Of a stretch of DNA of 64,000 nt, positions 11,506 through 22,478 are shown piece after piece; position 1 is the first letter of the stretch, and the number at the start of each line of letters is the position of its first letter. The position numbers and the translations under genes were made by a program. The stretch is from Dicaeum eximium (taxonomy: Eukaryota > Chordata > Aves > Passeriformes > Dicaeidae): contig VWZP01002206.1 of NCBI GenBank assembly GCA_013396995.1, positions 119,542 to 183,541 of the forward strand. Reading direction: 5' to 3'. Below the pieces are notes generated by a model that saw nothing but the letters and a program-made list of their open reading frames with translations, ran no database searches and was not told the origin of the DNA.

Positions 11506-12550
11506 AGGTTTGTTTTGTGCCTGATGTGAGCATGCCCGTGCCTGGCAGCGCTGCAGCTATGCTGGGAGAGGTGAGAGCTCCTGCTGCTGCCAGCGAGGGA
11601 GGATTCCCACCCAAAACCAGAGCTTTTGCCTTCAGCTGGGCTGTGCTACTACTGCTGGTTTGCCTGCCTGTGTTGTAGAGCCGTCGTGTGCACAAACCCC
11701 AGCAGACTTGGCTGAGCTCTCCGTGTCTCTCCTGTGCTCTAGGACAGACTGCAGTATTTTTTCCCTTCCTTATTACTGAAAACTTATGGGTTTTTTGTCT
11801 GAATTTGCTCATTGCATATGAAAAGCCCTTGGAGGAGGCTGTTGGTGGGGTTTAGTGTCTGAGCTGTGCCTGGTGAGGCTCTAGGATTGCTGCAGCCCCA
11901 TCCTGCTGGGAGCCAGGGTTAGAAGCTGGCTGCAGGTGCTGGGAAAGGCTGGCAAAGTTCAAACTCACAGAACTACTATTTAATTTTGGTGGTTTTAATT
12001 TGCAATATTTTTCTAGTAGTTATGCTTTGGAACAAAGGTAGTATTTTTTCTCTTAACCTAAATGCTGCATCCTCTATTTATTCCTTTTCCCTTCCCTGCC
12101 AAGCACAGAGCAGTCAATGGGTGGAATTTTTTGCAAGAAATTCAGACTTTTCGATTTTAAAAAAAGTTGAGAATATGCCATAATGCTATGCATGTGCCAG
12201 TGAGCAAGTTGTAATGCACACAGCCAAATCAAAATGATCCCACCCTCACTTTCTCCTATCATTTACAAAAACCAGCTGGAAGGACTCGGCCCAGCAGACT
12301 GTGTCTCTAGCAAAGGGGAGCAAAAATGTTTGGGTGGTGTGTATAATATCAGGTCCAGTGCCATCGTTTCAGGGCATGTGTGCTGGCTCGAAGGACTGGA
12401 AATTCGGATATCTGTGTCTAAATCCGGATTGAGCTGCTCTGCACTGTTTGGTACATGACTGAATCCATGCCCAGCCACAAAATGAAGCGAGTTGTGCTCA
12501 TCTGATTTGGGGGGTTGGAGGTTTAAAGTAATGTATAATGTGCTTTAACA
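11506..12550. other. Unique noncoding DNA
   Basis: Spacer between two CR1 copies. No gene, repeat or structured motif is recognised; open frames are short. Confidence 0.5.
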
Positions 12551-13063
12551 CAGAATCATAGAATAATTTAGATTGGAAAAGACCTTTGGGATCATCAAGT
12601 CCAACTGGTTCCACAGCACTGCCAAGGCCACCACTGCCCCATGTCCCCAAGTGCCACATCCACAGTTCTGTTAAATCCCTCCGGGGATGGGGACTCTTCC
12701 ATTTCCCTGGGCAGCTGTGCCAGGGCTGGACAAACCTTTCTGTGAAAAATTTTATCTAATATCCACCCTGAGCCTCCCCAGCCCAGCCTGAGGCCGTTCC
12801 CTCTCCTCCTGTCCCTGTTCCCTGGGAGCACAGCCCGACCCCCCCAGCTGTCCCCTCCTGGCTGGGAGTTGTGCAGAGCCACAAGGTCCCCCCTGAGCCT
12901 TCTTTTCTCCAGGCTGAGCCCCTTTCCAGCTCTCTCAGCCTCTCCTGGTCCTCCATTCCCTTCCCAGCTCCATTGCTCCAGCCCCTCCATGTCCTTCTCC
13001 AGAATTGTCCCCAGGACTGGAGGTTCCTCAGTAGTGCCCAGTGCAGGACAGATATTCCTGCCC
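12551..13063 (-). mobile_element. CR1 LINE fragment, type B, longest copy (about 513 bp)
   Basis: Begins with CAGAATCATAGAATAATTTA (CR1 3' octamer tail), then the type-B blocks: CACTGCCAAGGCCACCACTG, 'ccatgtccccaagtgccaca', 'gggcagctgtgccagggctgg', 'gttccctgggagcacagccc', 'caggctgagcccctttccag', and finally CAGTAGTGCCCAGTGCAGGA. It reaches further 5' than any other copy here. There is no intact reverse-transcriptase frame; the 131-codon minus frame inside is a chance frame of the 3' region. Confidence 0.93.
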
Positions 13064-15170
13064 TAAAGTTTCTCTAAATAGGGTCTGTGGTATGTACCAA
13101 GTCCATGTTTGTTCTCCTAAATATGCATATTTTGCATAAAATTGGGCATGAACAGTTTTGCTATTTTCAAAAACTTCCCAAATGTATAACTTTGGTGACA
13201 AAAATCTGGCTGAGAGGGAGTGGGAACCACGTGGAAAGTCTGAGTCAAATGCTGTTGTTGCAGGTTGAATAGCACAGAATCGTATCTGTTTGAAAGGAAA
13301 ACTGTATTTTTTAACAGGGTTTTTAAGAAGCCCAAAGTACAAAACCTGAAACTGTTAAAATCGTTATTTTCACTTCATGCCTTTTAGTTCATTATTAATC
13401 GTTACTTTCCCTTCATGCCTTCAGTTTGGGCTGTAAGCAGTCAACAATTTTCTGTAGCAGTGATACGGCTCTAGTTTTTCTGGCCACTGGAATACATGGG
13501 GTATTCCCCTGGTTTTAGACCTAATTGCACTTCTCCTGCCCTTATGTATGAAAATACCATGATTTGCTGTTGCAAAAAATTAAGTTGCTAGAGCCTTGCC
13601 ATGTTGGAGATAGGGCAAGGTAGTTTTAATCTCAGTGTAAGCACAAAGTAATTGTCTACAGTTTGGCTTTTCTTTCTAATAAATGAAAAACATCTTGGGT
13701 TTTTTAAGATTTTAAATTTCAAAGTGTGTCTGTCACTGTCCTCATGATGGTCACTTTTGCCTGTGTTGTCCATGTGGATGACCAGGGAGGATTTGGTTGG
13801 TACTTAATGCTTCCCTGTCCTCGTGGTGTGTGTGGCTCCAGCTTGTGCTGCTGGAGTGGCTGCCCACAAATATTCCCTGGGGAGTCCCAGGATTATGCAG
13901 TTGAGGAACAAATCCAGGGAAGTGAACATGTTTCACTGCTGTTCTTATGTAGCTTTTCTGGCCCTTTTGGGGCTGCCACCAGCACAGGCTTTTTCCCCCT
14001 CTAATGCCCATTCACACTGGAGAGGGCAAATCCCAGAAGTCCCACCCAGAGCATCGCCACAGATCCTGGAGCCATCCCAGGGGCACAGGGAACGTGGCTA
14101 ATGGCCAGCACAGCTCCGGGCTGGGTGGCTCAGCAGGAATCCAGAGGGGGAGGAGGTGGAGTTGGTGGGGAAGATGCTTGGTAATTTTATTCCTTGTCAT
14201 TTCAGACACGGCTCCGTGATAGTCCTTGTGATCTTTAGCCATGCATTAATGTCAGTGCTGCTGAGCTTCACACCACTGCTCTTCCACCATTATAGTGCAA
14301 GGTTTCTGTGCATTCCAATCGGAAATAAATTTCTTTATTACACATTCTTTGACCTTGGCATGTTTGTAACCCTGGTGATTGTTAGAGGGGTAAAAGGAGG
14401 ACTTCTGGGAATAATTGCCTTGTTTGTTCTTTATCTCCGAAGCATTGATACCTGCAGTTCTGGGCTGAGATAATTAAATCTCAGAATCACAGCCGCACCG
14501 AGAGAATCTTTCTGTTTCTGCAGGCAACGCTTCATTTTTTCTGTGGGTATAAAAGTGCAGTTTCCATTTGCAAGCCCTCCACAGTGACTTTTGGAAATGG
14601 GTCATGCTGGATGTCCGGCTAGAACTGTTTTGCTTTGAGATAGTAGTTCTGTGAAATAGATGTCACCTTAAAAATAATCCCAGGAAAACATGTGCGGGAA
14701 AGGGAGTCAGGAATCAGGTGGTGCTTCTTGGTATCCATAGTGAAAACAATTTTAGAAACCACTCCTCTCATAAATACTGCATTTTTGGGATAGCTCTTCT
14801 TGTATTCTGTATTGCCAAGCGCACTGGCATGAAAGCAGCTTTCCTCAAAAATTAATCCATGCCTGCTGTCTTTTCCCGATGGGGTGACAAGCGCTGTTGT
14901 AAGCAGAGCTATGAAGCTCCATGAAAAAATTTAGGGCAAAAATTTATTAAGGACTCAAAAAACAAAATGTTCAGATATTTTGAAAAAAAAAAAATTCCAA
15001 ATCCAATGAAACGACCTCTTCCCATGGCAGCTTGAGTTGTGCTGGGTGTGAGCGGCTGCGCAGTTGCAGCCTGGAGCTCCCCACTCCTGCTGCTGCATCC
15101 CGGATCCCTCCAGCTGCAGAGCATCCCAGCACAGCTCAGCTTCAGCTTGGCTTGCACTGGAGAGACACAC
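13064..15170. other. Unique noncoding DNA
   Basis: No recognised gene. A 105-codon plus frame (14156-14473) is rich in hydrophobic residues because its DNA is T-rich, and it matches no family I know. A fair acceptor (TTCCTTGTCATTTCAG) ends near 14206 without a matching donor nearby. An A-run lies at about 14981-14994. Confidence 0.5.
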
Positions 15171-15364
15171 AAGGAATTCTTCCCTATGAGTAGGTGATAG
15201 GGTGCCCAGAGCAGCTGTGGCTGCCCCTGGATCCCTGGCAGTGCCCAAGGCCAGGTTGGACAGGGCTTGGAGCAGCCTGGGATAGTGGGAGGTGTCCCTG
15301 CCATGGCAGGGGGGAGAGCAGGCTGATCTTCAAGGTCCCTTCCATCCCAAACCACTCTGGGATT
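15171..15364 (+). mobile_element. CR1 LINE fragment, type A
   Basis: Sense orientation: GGAATTCTTCCCTATGAG, a small internal deletion, then CAGAGCAGCTGTGGCTGCCC, 'ggcagtgcccaaggccagg', 'gtccctgccatggcagg' and CTTCAAGGTCCCTTCCATCC up to a worn ACTCTGGGATT terminus. The 219-codon minus frame across this region is antisense to the element and not a gene. Confidence 0.9.
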
Positions 15365-16307
15365 GTCTTTCGTGGCTTTGCTGGTGATCTGCTGAGTAGG
15401 AGAGTGGATCTGCTCACTGGATTCACCTTCCTCCTCTGTGAACTTGCACAAAGGTCTTTTGTTTCTTCTTTTTAAACATTGCCCCAGTGTAAGAGTAGGT
15501 TTATACAGGAGCCAGTAAATTTTTTTTTTAAATGTGTTTTCTCTCCTCTGTCTTTTCCCCAAGGACACAGTAGGATATTCTTCTAGTGTAATCCAAGTAA
15601 TTTCAACACCTTGTTTTCTAGCACCTACAATTTATACAGAGAAACCTGGTTGTTCTGTGCAGAGTATCTAGAAAAAAATAAAATAAAAGAGAGAGAGAGT
15701 CTTGTTAGCAGCTGGGACAGGCTGGGTGTGCTTGTCAAGATGTTGGCTGTGTTCACATGGAGGCACGAGCCTGTCTTGGTGAGAAGCAGCCTCAGGGAGA
15801 CAAGGGCTTGCAGGTGGGGTGTCACCCACTGCCTGGGTGTGGGAGCAGGTACCACCCCCAGGGGCTCAGGGAGAGGAGCCTCCAAGGGCTGCCTTCCTGC
15901 TCTGTGGATACCCATAAAACCCTTCCTCACACAGGTTTTGTAGGACCCTGAAATCATGCTGGAATGAAGCACCTGTATCACGTGTAATGGAGCCTTTTCC
16001 AGCTCAGCCATGTCTCAGTGTAACCTGTGGGAAAGCACATCCTTCTTGGAGGTGAAGCTTGAGGCAGGAGAGTGTCCAGATAGGCCATTGGACCTCCTGA
16101 AATACAGCTGGACATGGCTGGGGAAATCCTGTGGAGTAAGGAGAGGGCACCTGTGGGACTGTACTGAAGGATTGATGGGGGAACAGCCCCAGAGTGGAGG
16201 CCCAGTTTGTGAGCTGGACATTGGCAAACAGGGGGATAACTCTGTTCTCATCACCCTTGGGCTTCATTCTGGGTGCAGCACAGGAGGAAATTAGAGCCTT
16301 TATAGAG

Positions 16308-16343
16308 AGACTGATTTGACATGCAAGACTGATTTGACATGCA
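16308..16343. repeat. Perfect 18-bp tandem duplication
   Basis: The unit AGACTGATTTGACATGCA occurs twice with no gap and no mismatch. Confidence 0.95.
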
Positions 16344-17796
16344 CAGGTAACAGCAAGTGTGGTGGGGCAGAATCTGTGCAGAAAAGAGAGCAGGATGGGT
16401 GTGTTTGCTTTCCTGCTGAAATCCTGTCTGCTGCAGACCCCTCCAGAGCTCTGAGAGTTTTGCTGAAGTTTCTTCTGAACTAGCCAAGCTGAGAGAACCC
16501 TCTTGGACATTTGGGCTGGGGAAAAAGGGAGCTGCTGTGCAAATGGCATCACTTACCTGTGAAGGTTGATGCAGTTTAACCAGGCTCCTCTAACCCACAC
16601 AACCCCTGAGGATCAGCAGAGCAGCCTCCTAAGTGTGCTCCTCTCACATGGTGTTACCTCCCAAGCAAAGGTAATACAGATCTAATCACATCTCAGCATT
16701 AAATTCACATTAGCTGAAGAATTAGGGATTCAGGAATATGCCCTCTGAAGGCTCCCTGGGTTTTCCTGACAAACCACAGCACTTGGCTCTTGCTGGCCCT
16801 GTCTTTAGGCTGGGTGATGCTTTATTAGAATACCCATGCTTTCATTTGCATATTAGCCCACAGTATCATCATCCAGCTACCAAAATCCTCTTCTTTTTCA
16901 GGACTTTCTTCCCAGTTGTGCTGTTTCTTCTCCTGTGCATCCTGAATTTCCAGTGATACTCCTTGCAGGCTGGGTTGTGGGGCAGGGATGGTGCAGGAAG
17001 CAGCAGGGGGGGTGTTCAGTGGGCCATTCTGTAATGGGGTCTAAATGCTTCCCTCTGGAAAGCTCTCCCAGAGTTGCATTCCTGGTGATTGACAGATCTG
17101 TGTCTGCATTATTGCAGCGTCTGGGATGTGCCTTCCAGAGGAGAACACTGTTCCCCTGACATGGGAAGGTGTGAAACAAGCTGCTTGGCTCAGGCTGGCT
17201 GTAAATCCTGCCTCGGCAAGCAACAAACATTGACATTTTCACAGGGTAAAAGCCTGCCAGCCCTCCTTGTAGTGTTTTGGGGAAGGAAGAATTGATCAAG
17301 AAGTTCACTGCTTTATGGGGAGCTACCACCAGGGCTGCAGACAGTGAGCTCAGCACTGTGGCAGTGCTGTGAGACTGGGAGGAATCCTGTAGATACAGAC
17401 AATTCCATTAAGAACTGTAAAAGGCCCTAAAATGCACTTGCTGCTGTTCCTGTGCCTGGGTAAATAGGATATCAGGAGCTGGGGATGCTCAATGCCAGGT
17501 TTTCAGTGGGAAGCTCGAAGGGAACCATCGAGTTTGCTGAAGGATGTTCAAACCTCCCTTTGTCATGGTGATGAGGCAGTGCCTGGGCAGCACAGGCTGC
17601 CAACCTCTGCAGAGGTTCCTCTTGTTCTCCTTCAGAAGTTTGGAGAAAAAGACCCTGGGCATGGAGTGTGCAGCAGCCTGGGCTGAGACACATCAATAAC
17701 CCCCAACACAGCCCTGTGTGGGTACCAGGAGAGAGCCTCCACAGGACCTGCTTGGCAGATTTTCCTTCTTTTACAGTTTAACCTTTTGTTAAAGTT

Positions 17797-17843
17797 ACAA
17801 AACAAAACAAAAAAACCAAACCAAACCAAAACAAAAAAGCCAA
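17797..17843. repeat. A-rich (AAAAC/AAACC)n tract
   Basis: Low-complexity run of AAAAC and AAACC words on the plus strand. Confidence 0.85.
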
Positions 17844-18929
17844 ATGGGAAATAGGAATCCTGAGGTGTTTTATGGCTCCGTGTGTATCTGCGGCTCAGCT
17901 CAGCCCAGGGCTCTGGTTCTGGGGTTGGATGAGGAGCTGCTGTCTGCCATCCCTTAGGAAAGGGAAATAAATCCCATGTGCTCAGTGCTCTTGACTGCAG
18001 AAACACTGCCAAGGACAGCCTGGCAGCTCCATGTGCCAATGGAAAGGTATTGCCTGGATGAGACTTGCTGCTGGAGCAGAGAGGGGAGCATGACACCAGG
18101 TTCTTTGGTGTGGGGCTTCCTATCTAACTGGCTGTTTTGGTTTTGGTTTTTCCCTGCTTGCTGCTCTGAAAGGCTCTTTTTAAAGAAAATTCCATGGTTT
18201 AGTCCTTCAGATAACAACCTGCTGGATGGGGCACAGCTCCCAAGTGTCACTCTGATGACAGGAGTCATTAAATGGTGCTGTAGGCTTGCATCTGGCTTAA
18301 TGTAGTTTTTTAATTACCTCCTTTCAGTAGCAGGTTGATTCAGTTAGTTGTTGGTACACTCTGAGGTGAGCAGAAGAGGAGGAATGTGTTGCTATTGAAC
18401 ATTTCCTCATACAAAGGCTTAATCTGACGTGGCAGCATCTCCTTGGGCAAAGTCTGATGGACTTGGAGACAGTGTTTGCTCGGGAAAGGTTTGTGGCCCT
18501 GGCAGGAGGGGTGTAAGAGCTGTTTGGGTTATTTAAAACAGGTCTGACAGGTTTTTTCCCCCCATTTTGTCTGTCTTTGCAGTTTTTGTTACCATTAGGG
18601 ACCCACTGCAGTTTTGGGAGATCGAGGGAGGGTTGGATTGAGTCCTTCAGTTGTGATCTGGGCTGGGGGAGCCGTGCATATATGCTGTTACTTTGATTTA
18701 TTGAATTGGTCCAGGTCTTTAGATAAAGTATTTACCTGAAAGTCCCCAACTAGATTATATCAGTGTCTAAGATAAGAGAGGGAACAGATGTCAGAGATCA
18801 CCAGGGAAGTTCTAAACCTCTCCTGGCTGCTGGGCATTTATTAAGGATTGGTCCAGTCTGGTTCCATTGCAACATGTACCACAATCCCTCAAGACTAACT
18901 GTACATCCTAATAGGGCAACAAGATTTTC

Positions 18930-19810
18930 ATCTTAAATTTTCTTTTTTATTAATTTGATTCCATTTTTCCTGCTAAAAGCCCTCCATGCTGGTTTTTCTG
19001 CTTGATGTTTACACCTTTCAAGCACACATTGATACACATCTTGTCCAACTAAGCTGTGCTCTTGCTTAGAGCTGGATGTATTCAAATCTTTTGATCTTCC
19101 CAGAGAAATTTTTCCCTTCAAACCTTTAAACATTTTTGTTGTTTTCTTTGTACTCGGTTCAATTTGTCAATGTCTTCTCTGGTAATGAGGTGTCCAGAAG
19201 TGAATTCATTATTCCATTTATGGATTAATTACATCTGTGGAGAGAGGAGACTGGAACATCCTGCTATGTGAGACGTGTGTGTTCTGCCTCTGAAACCAAA
19301 GTGTCCTTTTAGCTGCCACATCTTCTGCAGTTTCATCTGGAGCTGTTTGGCCTTTGCCTTCCCAGCTCCCTGTTTGGGTGGATGCATCCCCAACAGCTCC
19401 TTCTTGGAGCGTGGCTGTGCTTTGGTGATAGCACCTCAGTTTCAGTTCTGTTTTTTTTCCAAAAGGAAAAATGTTTGTGTGATTTTGACATCTCCTTTCA
19501 GAGCTGGCAGTTTTGGGAAGGCCTCCTCTAGAGGGCAGGGAAATTTCTTGAGTGCTGTGGTCCTGAGTGAAGTGAGGCACCTTCCCAAATTTCTGATGTC
19601 CCAGGCAATCAAAGCAAGACTTCCTTTGTTTGTATTTATTTTTTCTGTCTAATCCTGCAATACATTTCACTACACAGTAGGTGAAACTCAGTAAACTGTA
19701 TTCTTTCCTCTCCCACATTGTTAACAAAGGTGTTAAAATTAAATCTAACACAGATCCATGTGATTCCTTGGCTGTTTTCTCCAACTGCTTTGTTTCCAGT
19801 TGGCCTTGCA
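18930..19810 (-). mobile_element. Old decayed LINE, CR1/L3-like
   Basis: Blocks resemble the reverse complement of old reptile-bird CR1/L3 sequence: CAATTTGTCAATGTCTTCTC, then 'ggtgtccagaagtgaattc', 'ttttagctgccacatcttct', and later CACATTGTTAACAAAGGTGT. The order fits, but many substitutions and gaps are present, so it is much older than the other copies. The 188-codon minus frame here (19218-19784) has stop-free length but no motif I recognise. Recognition is from memory and needs a repeat-library comparison. Confidence 0.45.
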
Positions 19811-21513
19811 GGTGCTAAATCCTAATCCCTTCTAAGGTTGAGAGAATTGAGGCTGCTCAGATTTTTGCTTTTAATTTTAGGATTGACTCTGGAAAATGCT
19901 GCTGTAATCCACGTGGCATTTCCATTCTTCTTTTCCTTAAATAAATAATTTGTGCTAACTGACTGTGCTTGACGAGGTGTTCCCTGTAAGATTCTACTTG
20001 CAGCTTGCTGAGCTGCTCTCTGCAACAGATACTTTCTTTTTTTTGGGGGGGGATGTTCTCCCCATTCTTTTGCTAGGAATAGAATTTAATTGCATCCATC
20101 CATTTAAGTAATTTCCAGAATTAGGTATTAGCCTTATGTTTTGAAGGAATTTGTTAGATTTCCCTTTTAAAAAGTAATTCTTTACAAATAACAACACTTT
20201 ATTTCCTTGGTTAATTGCACAGATTGAGTGATTTGGCACATGGCTGCATTTTCCAGTTACTCCCTTTTCCCCTCCTTCAGTGGAAGCTATTTTTATAAAC
20301 TCACCATCACTCTGATGGCACAGGCATCTTTCCTTAATTTACTTTTGAAGACAAATTTAATAAAGGAATTCCCCTTCTTAGCCATATTGGAATCATTCCT
20401 TTTTATATTTTATTAATTCCCCTAGTTCTTCTTAACCAGGTTTTCATGTGGATGTTTATAAATAAGTCTTCCTTCATTCCTTAATCCTTTTGTCCAGCAT
20501 TAACTCAGACTGTATTTTATTGTTCCAATTTAATTGGCTCGGTAGGAATTAAATGTCCATGTGGTACTTGCTTGTTCTCATCCTCGTACAAAATAAGATT
20601 TTTCTTGGTACTCAGCTCTTAAGAAAGCAGGGAATGCTTAAATGCTGTGGGCTTGGGAAGGGTCTCTGCTTGTAGGGTTTTGGGGTTTTTTTGGTTTAGT
20701 TTTATTTTAACAATATTGTATTAATCATGGTGGTGTTCTGAAGTTGCAGCTGGCTTCTTTTCATCATGGGAGGAATCTATGCTCTCACTTTGGTTGTCCT
20801 TAAGGATGCTGGTGGTGCCTCATTGGGAAAGACACTGGGAATGTCTTACAGAAATGGTGCTGGACTTTCCTTTCCAGTGCAAGGGAAGCAAACAGCCTGA
20901 TTTACCTGAGCTGACACCATTTATGGCCACTGGTCCCAAATTTTAGTAAGTCTGTGATGAAAACTTAAGATCCAACTGAACTCTCCAACAGCTGCAGTGC
21001 AAAATTATATCCTGGATAAATTCAGCCTACCATGGAACTGCTCTCAGTCACTTCAAATCCTCTGCAATGGGTTGGGCTGAGAAAGTTTTTTTTTTTTACT
21101 TGTCATTATTTTTCAATCTACATTTGGATTTGCAGCCAAAGGCTACAGCCTCTTGCAGTTGATTTTTCAGTGCTGATAACTCAACACAATAATTTAGTCA
21201 ACCTGATCTTCCCTGTTGAATTTCAGCTTATTGGCATTATAATTAATTTTGACATGTAACACCACCCCTCCAACTTTCACTCCCAAATCTATTAATGTGT
21301 AATGATGAAAAGTATGTGCTGTGCATAATATTGTTTGGGAGTTATGGATCTTACATTCTTGTTGTTGAGGAGTAAAAGGGTATAAATGCATTAATTCCTG
21401 CTGGCTGCAGCTTGCTGATGACTGGAGATGTTCTAAAGTTTCTTACTTTGTGGTGACAGCTTCTCTCAGTCTAAACCAGGAAGGTTAGAGGTGAATTTTA
21501 TTAAAACTTCATA
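19811..21513. other. AT-rich unique DNA, perhaps more of the old LINE
   Basis: The AT-rich part to about 20560 may continue the old LINE, but I cannot align it. The rest is unique. T-run (9 T) at about 21090. No gene recognised. Confidence 0.4.
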
Positions 21514-21660
21514 CAATCCTAGAATGGTTTGGGTTGGGAGTGACCTTAAAGCTCATCTCGTTCCACCAGGGAATGAGGGACAACATCCACTATCCCAGGT
21601 TGTTCCAAGCCCCATCCAGCCTGGCCTTGGACACTTAAGGGATCCAGGGGCAACCTCTGA
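21514..21660 (-). mobile_element. CR1 LINE fragment, type A, short
   Basis: CAATCCTAGAATGGTTTGGG (3' terminus), 'agtgaccttaaagctcatc', 'ccaagccccatccagcctgg', ending at GGGATCCAGGGGCAACC. It lies head-to-head with the copy at 22172. Confidence 0.9.
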
Positions 21661-22171
21661 ACCAACTTTTTCACTGCAGAATCTTTCTGCTGCACTTTCC
21701 AATGTGCTAATCAATTATAAAACACTGGATTTAATGACATCACACCCAGCCTCGTGGTATTCATAGGACTGCAGCCTCCTGCTCAGTTCTCATCAATTTA
21801 CAAAACCCGACGATGCCCATTGGTCACAAAAAACCCGAACCCTCCCAAAAAAACCACCTCTGCTCTGTTTTTTTCCAAAGGCCATGAGTGATTCCATCAT
21901 CAGTGTGTGGTTAGGTTTCATTTTCCTGCTGCACTTAGTGAGACTCGGGAGCGAATGCCCAGGAGGAATTAAGCTATGAAGACACGGAGGAAGTACGTTA
22001 AAAGCAATTAGCAGAAATTTAACAAAGTAGGTGAAAATCAAATCTCAGCGCGTGCAGGATTTCCGACCCTGCTCCACGGTGCCACTGGTGGGTGGTGTTT
22101 CCTTTGGGAAAAACGTGGTGCTGGCAGCTCACAGGGCTTTGTCCTCCTGTGTGTTTGGAGTGGGCAGGGAA
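21661..22171. other. Unique spacer between two inverted CR1 copies
   Basis: About 0.5 kb with no gene or repeat recognised. Confidence 0.5.
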
Positions 22172-22478
22172 AGATGGAGAGGGGCTGGGGACAAGGGATG
22201 GAGGGACAGGACACAGGGAATGGCTCCCACTGCCAGAGGGCAGGGATGGATGGGATATTGGGAATTGGGAATTATTCCCTGTGAGGGTGGGCAGGCCCTG
22301 GCACAGGGTGCCCAGAGCAGCTGTGGCTGCCCCTGGATCCCTGGCAGTGCCCAAGGCCAGGCTGGACACTGGGGCTTGGAGCAGCCTGGGACAGTGGGAG
22401 GTGTCCCTGCCATGGCAGGGGTGGATCAAGATGGTTTTTAAGGTCCCTTCCAACCCAAACCATTCTGTAATTCTGTGA
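22172..22478 (+). mobile_element. CR1 LINE fragment, type A, well preserved 3' end
   Basis: GGGACAAGGGATGGAGGGAC, 'aatggctcccactgccagag', GAATTATTCCCTGTGAGGGT, 'ggcagtgcccaaggccaggc', AAGGTCCCTTCCAACCCAAA and a final CATTCTGTAATTCTGTG octamer tail. It includes a small duplication of GGGAATT near 22259-22272. Open frames on both strands (up to 167 codons) are chance frames. Confidence 0.95.

Larger units (their letters stand above)
15365..18929. other. Unique noncoding DNA with small tandem repeats
   Basis: Contains a perfect 18-bp tandem duplication at 16308-16343 and an A-rich AAAAC/AAACC tract at 17797-17843. No gene family is recognised; the 182-codon minus frame 16004-16552 has no motif I know. 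Confidence 0.5.

Noticed and set aside
14156..14473. 105-codon frame with several hydrophobic stretches
   Set aside because: T-rich DNA gives Leu/Phe/Val-rich translation by default; no known membrane protein and no supporting signals.
14909..15568. 219-codon minus open frame
   Set aside because: Crosses a CR1 fragment antisense and contains T/A-run-derived residues; no family recognised.
19218..19784. 188-codon minus open frame
   Set aside because: Lies in the old LINE remnant. It reads the element's sense strand, but I cannot recognise reverse-transcriptase motifs.
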